Shown here: piece by piece, positions 46,289 through 55,715 of the stretch
Position numbering within the stretch: the stretch's first letter is position 1
Layout: each line of letters begins with the position of its first letter
Assembly (NCBI GenBank): GCA_012728875.1
Contig: JAAYEF010000012.1
Span: 1 to 64,000, forward strand
From: Candidatus Cloacimonadota bacterium
GTDB lineage: Bacteria > Cloacimonadota > Cloacimonadia > Cloacimonadales > Cloacimonadaceae
Length of the DNA: 64,000 nucleotides
Direction of reading: 5' to 3'
Translations under genes and position numbers: made by a program
Notes under the pieces: generated by a model
The model's input: the letters and a program-made list of their open reading frames with translations, nothing else
Databases searched by the model: none
What the model was told of the DNA's origin: nothing

Positions 46289-49200
46289 TCAGCGAACATC
46301 ATGGGCCGTAACGTAATAGAAGCCATGTTTGTCCATCGCTCCCCCCGGGTGCAAAAACCAAGTTTGATCCAGGTTTGCCTGCAGCAGGTTGAATCCGGAA
46401 TATGGTTCCGGGGAATAGTAGAGGTCATAATAATCAGCTCCGGGAACCTCATCCCAGGAAACGAGGAGGTCAAACCCCAAAGGCGTGAGCGTAAAATCCA
46501 CAGGTGGGCGCGGTTTGGCATCCGGATGCACCCAGAAGCGACCAATGGGGCTGAAAGTTTCCAAACCTGTGCTGTCGAAGGCTTTAACCCGCCAATAGTA
46601 TAAATTGCCGGGGGCGCAAAAGTCTGTCCAAGCGTAGCATGCGGAAGTCGTGCGCGAGCCGGGGTTCTCAAATCCGGCGGATAAATCCCAATAGACGGTA
46701 TAGCTTACATAATCTTCCGGGTCGGGGTCAAAGGAAGGCTGCCAAAGCAATTTGTTGCTGGTCAAGAGCACAGTTTCGTTGTTTGCGGGCGAAATCAAAC
46801 CGAAGGGGAGGGGCGCTTCCGGCACAGCGACATCAAACCAGAAATGGCTTTGCAGGCAGGAAGTGGTCTGGTCATCAAGGTCGGTGGCTTTGACCCTCCA
46901 GAAATAGCGAGTGTCGTCAGATAAAACATAAGCCGGCACCTGAAAGAAAGACTGGTTCAAGCCATTCCAAGTGTGCAAACCTTGATTGAAACTGGCATTC
47001 AAAGCCATTTCCAGGGTGTAAACCACCAGATCCCCGGGTGTGGGGTCGATGGCTTCCTCCCAGTCCAGAAGCGGCGTGAGAGTTTGAACAATGCTGCCAT
47101 TAGCCGGAGAAATCAGATTGAACCCGGCAGGTGCGTCGCCGATGTCGCTTGAGCGCCAGGGGTCGAAAAGAATGTTGTTTGAAACGGCGTTGCCTTCACC
47201 GTTGGGATTTGTGCTGTGGTAGGGACCACTGGAAAAGCCCCACCAGTTGTTGCGGGCATCAATGATCAGCCCGCTATCGTTTATCACGCCAAAGCTTGTG
47301 TTTCCGTAAATGCTGTTTCCATCGCCCACTTCAGGTCCACCAATTACCGGATTGGCGTTTCCGTTGCAGTAGATTCCCAGTTCGTTGCCGTAGATATAGC
47401 ATTTTGAGATTGGAGTTGAAGTCCCGTCCGTCATAAAAATGCCTTTTGCACCGTAACGGATAACGCAACCGTCGATGTAGGATGCCTGGGACCGATACAA
47501 ATAGATATTGCCGTTGCCACCTGCGTATTCAAGCAGGCAATTGCGCAGATAGGAGCCTTGAACGCTTGAAGGCATGAGTTCGAGCCCGTTCCAGCCGTTC
47601 GCGGCACCGCTCAGAGAGCTGAAGCTTGCTCCATCGGCCTGAATGCCGGCAGGAGAACCGTAGTGATCACCTATGGTCAATCTTGTGTTTGGTGAGAAAA
47701 GGAGCACCAGCCCTGAATTTAGCTTCAAAATGGCGGTGCTACCACCCGCTCCGGCAACTTTGATGTCGCCAGTGATTTCCAAAGCTACGCCGGGATTGCT
47801 CCAAACATAGGTCTTGGCTTCGCTCAAGGTGCCACCCGTCAAACGTATCCGGTTGGGGTTGTTTCCGCTATAGCTGCAGCCGGTTCCCTCCACGGCGTCG
47901 AAGTTTGTGGAATATAACGTCATGGGATAGGCGCCGTTATTTTCAAAAGAGCTGTTTGTGACCTTGAATCTGCCGCCGGCATCTTCCCTAATGGCAGAAC
48001 CAGGGTTGTTGCGAAAAATACAGTTGTTGAAACTGGGGCCGTTTCCCTTTACTAATATGGCGGCATCATATCCACTGTAATTGAGATATTCAAATACGCA
48101 GTTTGTGAACAAGCACTGTGAATCGACCACATAATGATTGAAAAGTAGTCCGCCCGGAAGCGCAGACTCAGAAACGCGGGTGAAAGTGACCCCTTCCGCT
48201 TCAAGTGAACCCTGGGCGTGACCATAAACTGAACCAATGATGATGCTGGCGCCTTGACCAAGTTTTACCACGGTTCCGGGCATGATCTTGATGTGGGGAA
48301 ACGGGGATGAATAGGCTATGTCCACATTCGAACCAAAGTAGTAGGGCACTCCCGGATTTCGCCAAACTCCGCTGCTGACCACTGTCGAGCTTCGAACCTC
48401 CACCATGTCCACATCGTTGCCGCTAAAATCGTTAGCTTCACCCAGCAGCCTTACGTATTCAGCCAGAATTGACAGCGGATAACTGCCACACCCGTTGATG
48501 ATGTTTGCGGATATGTTTTGTTCGCAATTATAGGTTGTAAATATGCCTGTGCCAGAGCAAGATGTGATGGTGCATCCTGTCACAGTGCTGGTGGGGTTCG
48601 TGAAATTCAGAGCGGGGGAGTTATCGTATCCGGCATCGCGGATGAGGCAACCGGAAAGTATGCTGTTGCCTGCATCCCAATTGAAATAAAAGCCTTTCCA
48701 GTGTCCGCGGTTGGATTGTTCCCCCCGAAAAGTGGTTCCTGTGGCTTTGATGACAAGCCCTCCATTCAGAAAGATGCGTGCGCCCTGGACAAATTCCAGG
48801 ATGCTGCCGTTGGGCATCGTTAATATGGGACTTTGGGAACCACCGTTGAGGTCTGCTAGAAAAAGAATGGGCGTGGTTTGTGCCGTCCAGGTGGAGGTTC
48901 TTTGCACTGGGCCGCCAGGGCAATGGATGCGATCGTCAGAGTTGTTCGTATAGATGTTGCCAGAACCCAAACAAGATACATTGTCCACATACAGCGACAT
49001 GGTCTTGAGGTTGTCGCTGAATTCGCAGTTGGATATGTAGAGGTTTTTGGCGTTTTGGTTTTGATCGAAGATGGCATAGTTCGCGCTGTTTGTGAAAACG
49101 CAGTTGTTGAAATGGGGGCTTCCACCATCAAGTGTGATCATTCCCTGGGTTGAACCACCATACTCAAAAACACAATGCTCAAACACAGAATCGCTGTTCC

Positions 49201-49540
49201 AATTAGTGAAGTAAATGCGGTTCCAAAAACCCGGGCTGGGATCGGTGGAATTGGCTGTGAAGATGATGGGTGCGCCGTTCGTTCCCTCGGCAATGATCTG
49301 CCCGCCGCCACCATAGGACCCAAGGGTAAGAGAAGCTCCCTGGTTGAATTTTACCTGTACCCCAGCCTCGATGGAGAGTGTGCGCCAAAAACCAAGCCTC
49401 ACATCACCACTGAGGATATAGGGGGACCCGGCCAAATTCCAGATTTGGCCATCTCCGATGTCACCACTAATGGGAGTGTCTGCCAAGAGTGTGCCACCAA
49501 ACAAGGTGCAAAGAATCAAAAAAAACAAAGCCTTTTTCAT
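46289..49540 (-). CDS. Secreted right-handed beta-helix protein with FN3 domains
   Basis: A 1083-residue protein from the ATG at 49540 (GGAG six bases upstream; signal peptide about 1-20). Residues 30-800 form parallel beta-helix repeats of the PbH1/DUF1565 kind, with many NCVF, GCVI and SNxF turns (FEHCVFEYGG, FNNCVF). Then come two FN3-like domains with a repeated fISPANxxxV start, and a terminal FN3-like domain with WDEVPGADYYDLYYSPEP and the end HGFYYVTAHDVR. Beta-helix proteins of this size bind or cleave polysaccharide; no lyase catalytic residues can be named. There is no NPFNP tail. Confidence 0.82.
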   Translation of the reverse strand: MKKALFFLILCTLFGGTLLADTPISGDIGDGQIWNLAGSPYILSGDVRLGFWRTLSIEAGVQVKFNQGASLTLGSYGGGGQIIAEGTNGAPIIFTANSTDPSPGFWNRIYFTNWNSDSVFEHCVFEYGGSTQGMITLDGGSPHFNNCVFTNSANYAIFDQNQNAKNLYISNCEFSDNLKTMSLYVDNVSCLGSGNIYTNNSDDRIHCPGGPVQRTSTWTAQTTPILFLADLNGGSQSPILTMPNGSILEFVQGARIFLNGGLVIKATGTTFRGEQSNRGHWKGFYFNWDAGNSILSGCLIRDAGYDNSPALNFTNPTSTVTGCTITSCSGTGIFTTYNCEQNISANIINGCGSYPLSILAEYVRLLGEANDFSGNDVDMVEVRSSTVVSSGVWRNPGVPYYFGSNVDIAYSSPFPHIKIMPGTVVKLGQGASIIIGSVYGHAQGSLEAEGVTFTRVSESALPGGLLFNHYVVDSQCLFTNCVFEYLNYSGYDAAILVKGNGPSFNNCIFRNNPGSAIREDAGGRFKVTNSSFENNGAYPMTLYSTNFDAVEGTGCSYSGNNPNRIRLTGGTLSEAKTYVWSNPGVALEITGDIKVAGAGGSTAILKLNSGLVLLFSPNTRLTIGDHYGSPAGIQADGASFSSLSGAANGWNGLELMPSSVQGSYLRNCLLEYAGGNGNIYLYRSQASYIDGCVIRYGAKGIFMTDGTSTPISKCYIYGNELGIYCNGNANPVIGGPEVGDGNSIYGNTSFGVINDSGLIIDARNNWWGFSSGPYHSTNPNGEGNAVSNNILFDPWRSSDIGDAPAGFNLISPANGSIVQTLTPLLDWEEAIDPTPGDLVVYTLEMALNASFNQGLHTWNGLNQSFFQVPAYVLSDDTRYFWRVKATDLDDQTTSCLQSHFWFDVAVPEAPLPFGLISPANNETVLLTSNKLLWQPSFDPDPEDYVSYTVYWDLSAGFENPGSRTTSACYAWTDFCAPGNLYYWRVKAFDSTGLETFSPIGRFWVHPDAKPRPPVDFTLTPLGFDLLVSWDEVPGADYYDLYYSPEPYSGFNLLQANLDQTWFLHPGGAMDKHGFYYVTAHDVR

Positions 49541-49602
49541 GGTGAACTCCTTTCTTTTTTTTGGTTGTGAGAAAAACAACAATTTGTTCTCATGCACATA
49601 CA

Positions 49603-49631
49603 ACATAAAGGTCGATCAGAAATCATGTCAA
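49603..49631 (-). promoter_or_regulatory. Probable promoter of the beta-helix gene
   Basis: On the minus strand TTGACA (49631-49626), an 18-base spacer and TATGTT. It lies about 60 bases upstream of the ATG at 49540. The remaining 49632-49916 shows nothing else. Confidence 0.5.
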
Positions 49632-49916
49632 GAACAATATCATGATTTAGACTGAATGATATTACAAAATTGTTGATTACTTTCAACAGTGGGGATGAAT
49701 GCAGGCAGGCCATGGTTTTGGCTGTTGACATGGGGCTGAAAGGCAGACACCATCAGCCTTAACGGCAAATCAGAATTACCTTGTGATTTCTGCAATCCCT
49801 CCTTTTTCGCGAAGGTCGGGAAGGAATTTTATTGTGAAATCTTTAGTGAATATCGAGTGAAATGGCAGCTTGCAGCCTGTTTTTTGGGTTTGATCGATCG
49901 TGGTTTTATAAAAATG

Positions 49917-50873
49917 CTATTCCCTGATGGCACGGACGTAAAAGAACTTTTTGCCTGCCTGTCCGCTTACTTCAAGGCTGGTGAGGCTTGTGGAAGTGAG
50001 TTCAATCCAGCCGGGTTCGGAGGGGTCCAGCGGAATGTCGGATTGGAAAACCTTGTAGGTGAGCGCATTGGGCACGGGGTCCCAGCCCAGCAGCAGGCTC
50101 TGTGGGTTGAGCTGATTGATGCGCAGCTGTGGCGGGGCGATCACCACTCCCGGGTTCACAAACAGGTGGGACACAATCAGTTCCGCCTCGCTGGCATTGC
50201 TGGGAGCCAGTCCGCTCATCAGCCAAAGATTGATGTGCAGAAGCATATCTTCGGATTCGGCTGGGTTATCCATTCCGGTGTAGTGCCATTGGTCGATGAT
50301 GAAGCCGGGGTTCGGGGGCTCATGGTAGTGCCCGTGGAGGCTTTGAAAATCGATATAATCCGGCTGCCAGTCGAAGGAGTGTGAGGTCCAGGAGCCTTCC
50401 AGAGCCATTTCAAAAGTGCGGTTGTTTCCCTGATGGTAATAGGGTTGGACGCTGTAGCTGCCGCAGGGATAATCCGGATCGCCCCAGCGGGAAAATTCGA
50501 TATCGATTTCGCGGTCATCGTCCTGATAGAGAAAGAGCCCCGCCACCACGTTGGGGTCATAGAGGTCCACCCTGCTTTCCAGCCAGAAAAGGTAGCTTCC
50601 CCAGCCGGCGGGCGCCAGGGTCCACAGCTCGGCACAGTGCCAAACGTTGTTGATCTTGCGGATCTTGAGATGCAGCCTGCCAGTGTCGTCCACCCAGACG
50701 CTTTCTGCGGAATCGGAAAAATGGTTCGGTCCGGGACCGTAGTAGCCGGATTTAACCCACCAATCCATGCCGGCAAAGCTGATCACGCGCCTGTTGGCAG
50801 GGTTTGCGAAAAGCCCCGCCCCAAGCAACAGCAACGCCCACACCAGCCAGGTTTGTTTTTGAAAAACTCTCAT
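49917..50873 (-). CDS. Secreted GH16-family glycoside hydrolase with FN3-like terminal domain
   Basis: A 318-residue protein with signal peptide (about 1-23) and a concanavalin-like sandwich (25-225). The family 16 catalytic motif ExDxE is E122-I-D124-I-E126 (DDREIDIEFSRWG), giving nucleophile and acid/base, with a conserved WHCAELWT strand upstream. GH16 enzymes cleave beta-1,3/1,4-glucans, agar or carrageenan; the specificity is open. A terminal FN3-like domain (about 238-318) ends KKFFYVRAIRE. AAGGAG precedes the ATG. Confidence 0.87.
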   Translation of the reverse strand: MRVFQKQTWLVWALLLLGAGLFANPANRRVISFAGMDWWVKSGYYGPGPNHFSDSAESVWVDDTGRLHLKIRKINNVWHCAELWTLAPAGWGSYLFWLESRVDLYDPNVVAGLFLYQDDDREIDIEFSRWGDPDYPCGSYSVQPYYHQGNNRTFEMALEGSWTSHSFDWQPDYIDFQSLHGHYHEPPNPGFIIDQWHYTGMDNPAESEDMLLHINLWLMSGLAPSNASEAELIVSHLFVNPGVVIAPPQLRINQLNPQSLLLGWDPVPNALTYKVFQSDIPLDPSEPGWIELTSTSLTSLEVSGQAGKKFFYVRAIRE

Positions 50874-50891
50874 TTTTGACTCCTTATAAAC

Positions 50892-50919
50892 AAGGCCGGA
50901 GTGTTCGTCCTCCGGCCTT
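50892..50919 (-). terminator. Terminator at the end of the five-gene membrane cluster
   Basis: AAGGCCGGA (50892-50900) pairs with TCCGGCCTT (50911-50919). On the minus strand a short T-rich tail follows. It lies 39 bases past the last gene of the cluster. Confidence 0.75.
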
Positions 50920-50957
50920 ATCTTCGGGGCTTGCGCCCAATAAATTTGGTTTTTCTG

Positions 50958-53804
50958 TTACTCCACGGGCAGGAAATTCAGCAGGAAGTTGATTCCCAGG
51001 GTGGAGATGATGGTTCCAAAGATCACGCTGACCACGATGAGCAGCTTGAAGTAGTCCTGCGCCTTCAGCATGCTCACCAGTTCGATGTTTCGCGAGAGGT
51101 AGGCTGAAGCGGCGTAGAATTCTTCACCGATGAGAGTGTAGTCGCAGGTGGTGATGAAGAAGGGGATCTGCGTGATGGCGTCGGAGGCGGCAATCTGGAT
51201 GGCTCCGGCCTGGTTTCCGGTTTCGGTCATCAGCAGGGCTTCGGCGTTGAAATAGCCCATGTAGAAGATGGTTGCCACTTTTTCGCGCACTGTGATTCCA
51301 TTCACCGCGGCGCTGAATGCAAACTGCGAATCGGAGACGAAATAGATGTCTTCAGCATTGTAGGCGTCGGTGCGTCCGGCTTCGTTGTAGGCGGTGAGCA
51401 CCATTTCCTGAGCCAGGGGCAGCACAAAATAGTCCACGTGCGGAGAGATGATGCGGATGTCGTATTCCGCCGTCTTTTTGGCAATCTGGTTCAGGATCAT
51501 CATCGCGGAAATGGTGCAGGGATCACCCAGGGTGCCCCAGCCGGGCACGAACATCACGGGACGTCCCATCTCGGTGGCACGGCCAACGGCGTTGTCCAGT
51601 TCTTCCAAACCCGCAATGGGTCGAATATACAGGTCGAAGCGGCGAGCGCGGTAGAGCGCCACCACCACCATGATGCCCATGATGATGGAGGCAATCAGGG
51701 TTGCCCATTTCGTGGTGTCGAACCATTCATTTTCAGGGTGCATGAATTCGGGCTTCTTGCTTGGATCATGATCCGGCAGGTCTTCCTCATCGCTCCAAAG
51801 GCCCTGACCATCGGTCACCAAAAGCTTGTAGGCATAGGAGCGGGAGTTCATATCCAGTTCCCTGCGCATGATTTTGCGCCAGACGCGGTCGTTCTTTGCA
51901 TCCTTTCCAGCCAGATACGCGGGATGCTCAAGCACAAATGTCTGCTGAGCCACAAGCTCATCAAGCTGCTGCATCCTCTCCAATTCGGCTTTCGGGCTTT
52001 CGTTTTTGGGAGCTTTTTTCAATTCATTGATCTGGGCTTCCAGTTCTTCCACTTCGGCCACGGTGTCCTTTTTAAACAGAGAGGGTTCAAAACCGGCGCC
52101 GGTTTCTTCATCGATCGCCACCAGGAAGCTTGGATCCACCAACACAAGATTGGTTTTGGGATCGACCATGGTGAAGAGCGGGTTTTCCGAGCTGGGATAG
52201 GAAATGGTGTGGTCGTAGGATCTGGAAAGCGCGCCAATGCGCATGCCGGGGCTGAAGTCGCTGAGGCGGTCACGGCTGAAGATGTCGTAATAGATGTTGT
52301 TCAGCACCTGATCGTGGTTACTGAGGTCCGCTCCCACAAAGCGACTGGAGGACTCCTCCCAAGATACGATCTGAGAAACCGCAATGTCGGAAAACTTCTT
52401 TTCCCCAACCAAAAGAGCGCTGATCTCGACCCGGAAATCCTTGTGCGGATCGCGTCCCTTGGGGAAATGGGCAAAGATGGTCTTATCCGGATGGGTTTCA
52501 ATCACTTCCTTCAGCAGGGTGCCGTCGTTTTCAAAAAAGCGGAAACGCAGCTTGGAGATGCTTTGATGTCCGTTTTCGGAAACATCATAGTTCAGGCGCA
52601 GCTTGGTGTTGGCTTTGTTTTTCCATGCGGCTTGAGACACAAAGGCAAATGGCCTGCCAAAGGAGATGATGAGGTTGTCGCCTTTGTCGTTGGTTTTGTC
52701 CAAAACCTCATAGTGTGGCAGCTTGGGCAGGTCGCTGCTTTGCGCAATCACCAATTCACGTCCCAAGGCGGCATTCCAGTAGCCCTTCACATCCATGTAA
52801 CTTAACACCGGGATATAGTTTGCCAGGCTGGTTACAGGGGGAATGGGTGCCACAAACTGTTCCGAGACGGCTTTGGCATACAAAACCTGTCCCCGGTAGG
52901 GAGTGGGTATTTGCGCTATGGGGATGGATCCCACCTGCCAGACAGCGTGGAAGATGGAATCCGGCGCGGTGGCGTTGGCTTTTTGGTTTTGCTCAAAGAG
53001 GGGCAGCAGGTTCCTGGGCATCAGCCAGGGCTGCCAGGCAACGATGTCATTTCCGCCCTGCGGGGGTGTCCATTCAAAGCGGAATTCGTTTTTATCCTCC
53101 AGATAGGAGGAATAGAAAATGGCGGTGGCATCCGGACGGTTGTTGGTGGCCTGAGCGTGTTTCACCTCGGTGGCGGGAAGGAATTTTCCGGTCTCCGTGA
53201 CAGGAACCACGCAGTAGTAATAGGGCTTTTCGTCCAAAAGACGGGCAAAAACGGCATTGAACGCCGAAAGCCTGTAACCGGCAAAGACCTGGTTTCCTTC
53301 CGGGGATTCCTGTTCCACACGCTTGGCTTGGTTGTAATATTTTTGGACGGGGATGTCGCCCAAAACCATGAAGTGGGGCAAAACTTCAGCCAGGAACTTC
53401 GGATCGCGGGGAATGGTTTTAAACAGCGTGACGCCGTCTGCAACCTGCTGCTTTTCAGTTTTCAGCTTGCCGGGAGCGGTCTCAAACTCGATCAAAAGGC
53501 CAAAGCCTTGATCCGTATAGTTCAAGGAACCGCCCACAACGCCAACATCGGGGTCCACTTCTATCTTGCTGAGGTAGAAAAGGCTGTCCGGGCTGAAACC
53601 GCGGTAGATGTTATATTGGATCACGCGCTGGGATTTGTCCAGGGGAGTCCATTTCAATTGGATCCCGGCACCCTCGTCGTTCGGAATATCCTCCACGGTA
53701 AACTCTTGGATCCGGGCATCTTTTTTCACGTCGCCGCCACATCCGGAAAGCAGCAGCAGCGCCGTCAAAAGAACCGGGACCAGTGCGAATAAATATCTGC
53801 GCAT
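50958..53804 (-). CDS. Large lipoprotein B of the membrane cluster, with membrane helix and cytoplasmic C-terminal domain
   Basis: A 948-residue protein from the ATG at 53804. The signal sequence ends in lipobox LLSGC. About 650 extracytoplasmic residues follow, with an FN3-like domain first (GIQLKWTPLDKSQRVIQYNIYRG) and a short coiled coil (VAEVEELEAQINELKK). A membrane helix (WATLIASIIMGIMVVVALY) then leads, after RARR, to a C-terminal domain of about 220 residues: PIAGLEELDNAVGRATEMGRP, then SDAITQIPFFITTCDYT. A last hydrophobic helix ends the chain. I recall this domain from families annotated DUF6754, without certainty. It is paralogous to the gene at 56351. Confidence 0.8.
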   Translation of the reverse strand: MRRYLFALVPVLLTALLLLSGCGGDVKKDARIQEFTVEDIPNDEGAGIQLKWTPLDKSQRVIQYNIYRGFSPDSLFYLSKIEVDPDVGVVGGSLNYTDQGFGLLIEFETAPGKLKTEKQQVADGVTLFKTIPRDPKFLAEVLPHFMVLGDIPVQKYYNQAKRVEQESPEGNQVFAGYRLSAFNAVFARLLDEKPYYYCVVPVTETGKFLPATEVKHAQATNNRPDATAIFYSSYLEDKNEFRFEWTPPQGGNDIVAWQPWLMPRNLLPLFEQNQKANATAPDSIFHAVWQVGSIPIAQIPTPYRGQVLYAKAVSEQFVAPIPPVTSLANYIPVLSYMDVKGYWNAALGRELVIAQSSDLPKLPHYEVLDKTNDKGDNLIISFGRPFAFVSQAAWKNKANTKLRLNYDVSENGHQSISKLRFRFFENDGTLLKEVIETHPDKTIFAHFPKGRDPHKDFRVEISALLVGEKKFSDIAVSQIVSWEESSSRFVGADLSNHDQVLNNIYYDIFSRDRLSDFSPGMRIGALSRSYDHTISYPSSENPLFTMVDPKTNLVLVDPSFLVAIDEETGAGFEPSLFKKDTVAEVEELEAQINELKKAPKNESPKAELERMQQLDELVAQQTFVLEHPAYLAGKDAKNDRVWRKIMRRELDMNSRSYAYKLLVTDGQGLWSDEEDLPDHDPSKKPEFMHPENEWFDTTKWATLIASIIMGIMVVVALYRARRFDLYIRPIAGLEELDNAVGRATEMGRPVMFVPGWGTLGDPCTISAMMILNQIAKKTAEYDIRIISPHVDYFVLPLAQEMVLTAYNEAGRTDAYNAEDIYFVSDSQFAFSAAVNGITVREKVATIFYMGYFNAEALLMTETGNQAGAIQIAASDAITQIPFFITTCDYTLIGEEFYAASAYLSRNIELVSMLKAQDYFKLLIVVSVIFGTIISTLGINFLLNFLPVE

Positions 53805-53843
53805 CAGTAGGCTCTCAATTTTTTTGGGTTGAAAGACCAAAGC

Positions 53844-53868
53844 GGGGAAGCCTTTTGCCGGCTTCCCC
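53844..53868. other. Strong intercistronic hairpin within the membrane cluster
   Basis: GGGGAAGCC (53844-53852) and GGCTTCCCC (53860-53868) form a nine-base stem with a TTTTGCC loop. It lies between the stop of the 205-residue membrane protein gene and the start of lipoprotein B. No T-run follows on the minus strand, so it could be an attenuator or an mRNA stability element. Confidence 0.6.
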
Positions 53869-53885
53869 AATATAGGTTCAGAAGT

Positions 53886-54503
53886 TTAGCCAAAGAAGGC
53901 GTGCTTCAAAGCCAGAAAAACGTCGTTGACAAGGAATTGGATTCGCCCGATCAACAGCGAAATACGCGCCATCACGGTGAGTCCGAAAGAGGCTCCAAAG
54001 CCCACCATCATGAACCATTTGCCGATATCCACAAACTTTCCATAGACCCCGGTGTGGGCCTTTGAAAAGAAGAAATAGAGCAGAACGGCGATGGTTCCGA
54101 TGAAGATGAGCGCCAGGTTCACGCTTTCCAGGGGCACCATGGCCTGGCGCATCTGCACCAGGATGCTGTTGTGCATGGCCAAAGCCACGGAAGCGCCAAC
54201 TCCCATCATGGAAAAGGCAATTGGATAGCGTGACAGCCAGCTCAGCTTGCGGGAAAAGCGCAGCAGATAGAACATTCCGATGATGCTGGGAATGATGAGT
54301 ATCCATTCCTGCTTCAGGAAGATGGGCTGCACAAAGAAGGGGATGAAGGTACGTTCGTAAACCAGCACCAGCGAATATCCCAGGGAAATACCCACCAAAA
54401 GCTGTTCGGACATCTGATAGAGCGGGTTATCCTTGTAGAGGAACGAGAAAATGCAGAGGGTGAAAAATGCACCCACCAGATTGCTAAAGAGTTCAAATGT
54501 CAT
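53886..54503 (-). CDS. Six-helix membrane protein of the cluster, unknown function
   Basis: A 205-residue integral membrane protein with about six helices, including LFSNLVGAFFTLCIFSFLY, ILIIPSIIGMFYLL, AFSMMGVGASVALAMH and a final MVGFGASFGLTVMARISLL. Pore-like small residues and the short loops suggest a channel or scaffold, but there is no known motif. GGGAG precedes its ATG; it follows the 399-residue protein by 12 bases, so it is co-transcribed. I do not recognise the family. Confidence 0.75.
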   Translation of the reverse strand: MTFELFSNLVGAFFTLCIFSFLYKDNPLYQMSEQLLVGISLGYSLVLVYERTFIPFFVQPIFLKQEWILIIPSIIGMFYLLRFSRKLSWLSRYPIAFSMMGVGASVALAMHNSILVQMRQAMVPLESVNLALIFIGTIAVLLYFFFSKAHTGVYGKFVDIGKWFMMVGFGASFGLTVMARISLLIGRIQFLVNDVFLALKHAFFG

Positions 54504-54515
54504 GGTATGCTCCCT

Positions 54516-55715
54516 TTATTTCTTGCCTGTGCGGGCGCGTTGAATGAAATAGCCAATGTTTCCGATCAGGATAAACACGATGATCATGATGTGGGCCACA
54601 GACTGCGCGTTCATACCGATGCGGGCAACCTTGAATTTGTATGGAGTGTTTCGTGTCATGCGATTCAGCGCACTCCAGGTGCCGGCTTCGAAATCGTCTT
54701 CTTTAAGCTTGCTCACGTCGATCACAATCTTGCCATCGGACTGGGTCTTTGCCTGACGGATCTTTGCCTGATCCGCCAAAGCTTGTGTGGAAACAAATTT
54801 CTCATAATCCGCAGGGGTGAACTTGGCTTCGGTTTGGGTGGTGATCTTGATCAAATCCTGAATGTCGGATTTTTCCAGGAGGTCTTCACTGAAGGGGCGT
54901 CCCGGCACGTGCTTTTTGCCACTGGCGTCCACATAAGGGATGAGCGGCTGACCCGGTTCGCGATAGGCGGCAAAGACGTCCACCAGCTTTTCATATTCCG
55001 CTGCGCCCTTGAGCCCTGCCAGCATGCCAATGAACTGTCCTGTCTGCAGATAAGGGTATTCATCAGCAGCCATCACAGCGGTTACGCCCACGGCGATGTT
55101 TGTGCCAAACTTGGGACGGGCATAGGCAAGCCAATATCCGCCGGCAACCGAACCGGAAAACTCGACCACCAGGTTCATTTCGGTGTAGTTCGTGATTCCC
55201 TTCATGATGGGAAGGTTTTCCACCTTGCGACCCTCGGCATCGGTGGGCACCGCGTTGGCGATGTTGTCTCCCATTCCGATCACCGTTGCCATGATCAGGG
55301 AAGCAGGAATATAGCCAAAGTTGCAATAGTCCGTTCCGCTCTTGATGTGAGGATATTCTTCCTTCACGGTGTTGATGGCCATGTCGATGATGGGTGCTCC
55401 GGTTGGCAAAAACGACAGGAAAAAGACTTTCACATTGCGTTCAAAGCAGTGACGGATGATGGCAACCTGCATGGGATACAGTTCCGGCATGGTGGAAGCA
55501 TCGTGGTAGAAGCTCAGCAGGATGGCCCTATCTTCGCGTCCGGCAAAGGAGTCGATCATCTGATAGACGTTTTCTGTGGGCGGCGAAGTAACGTTGTCAG
55601 AGTTGTAAGGCAACATCAGGGGAATGATGATCGCCAGAGCAACAACGATGTAAACCCAGCGGCGATCAAGCTTTTGGATGCGTTCAAACAGGGTGAGTTT
55701 TTCTTCCATGATCAT
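54516..55715 (-). CDS. Membrane-anchored protein with Rossmann-like extracytoplasmic domain, unknown function
   Basis: A 399-residue protein with helices at about 20-37 (YIVVALAIIIPLMLP) and 375-395 (HIMIIVFILIGNIGYFI), the domain between them lying on one side of the membrane. It reads REDRAILLSFYHDASTMPE, then NVKVFFLSFLPTGAP, then VGVTAVMAADEYPYLQTGQF. This can be laid over the C-terminal domains of both cluster lipoproteins. Its ATG overlaps the upstream gene's stop by four bases. No enzymatic residues are recognisable. Confidence 0.75.
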   Translation of the reverse strand: MIMEEKLTLFERIQKLDRRWVYIVVALAIIIPLMLPYNSDNVTSPPTENVYQMIDSFAGREDRAILLSFYHDASTMPELYPMQVAIIRHCFERNVKVFFLSFLPTGAPIIDMAINTVKEEYPHIKSGTDYCNFGYIPASLIMATVIGMGDNIANAVPTDAEGRKVENLPIMKGITNYTEMNLVVEFSGSVAGGYWLAYARPKFGTNIAVGVTAVMAADEYPYLQTGQFIGMLAGLKGAAEYEKLVDVFAAYREPGQPLIPYVDASGKKHVPGRPFSEDLLEKSDIQDLIKITTQTEAKFTPADYEKFVSTQALADQAKIRQAKTQSDGKIVIDVSKLKEDDFEAGTWSALNRMTRNTPYKFKVARIGMNAQSVAHIMIIVFILIGNIGYFIQRARTGKK

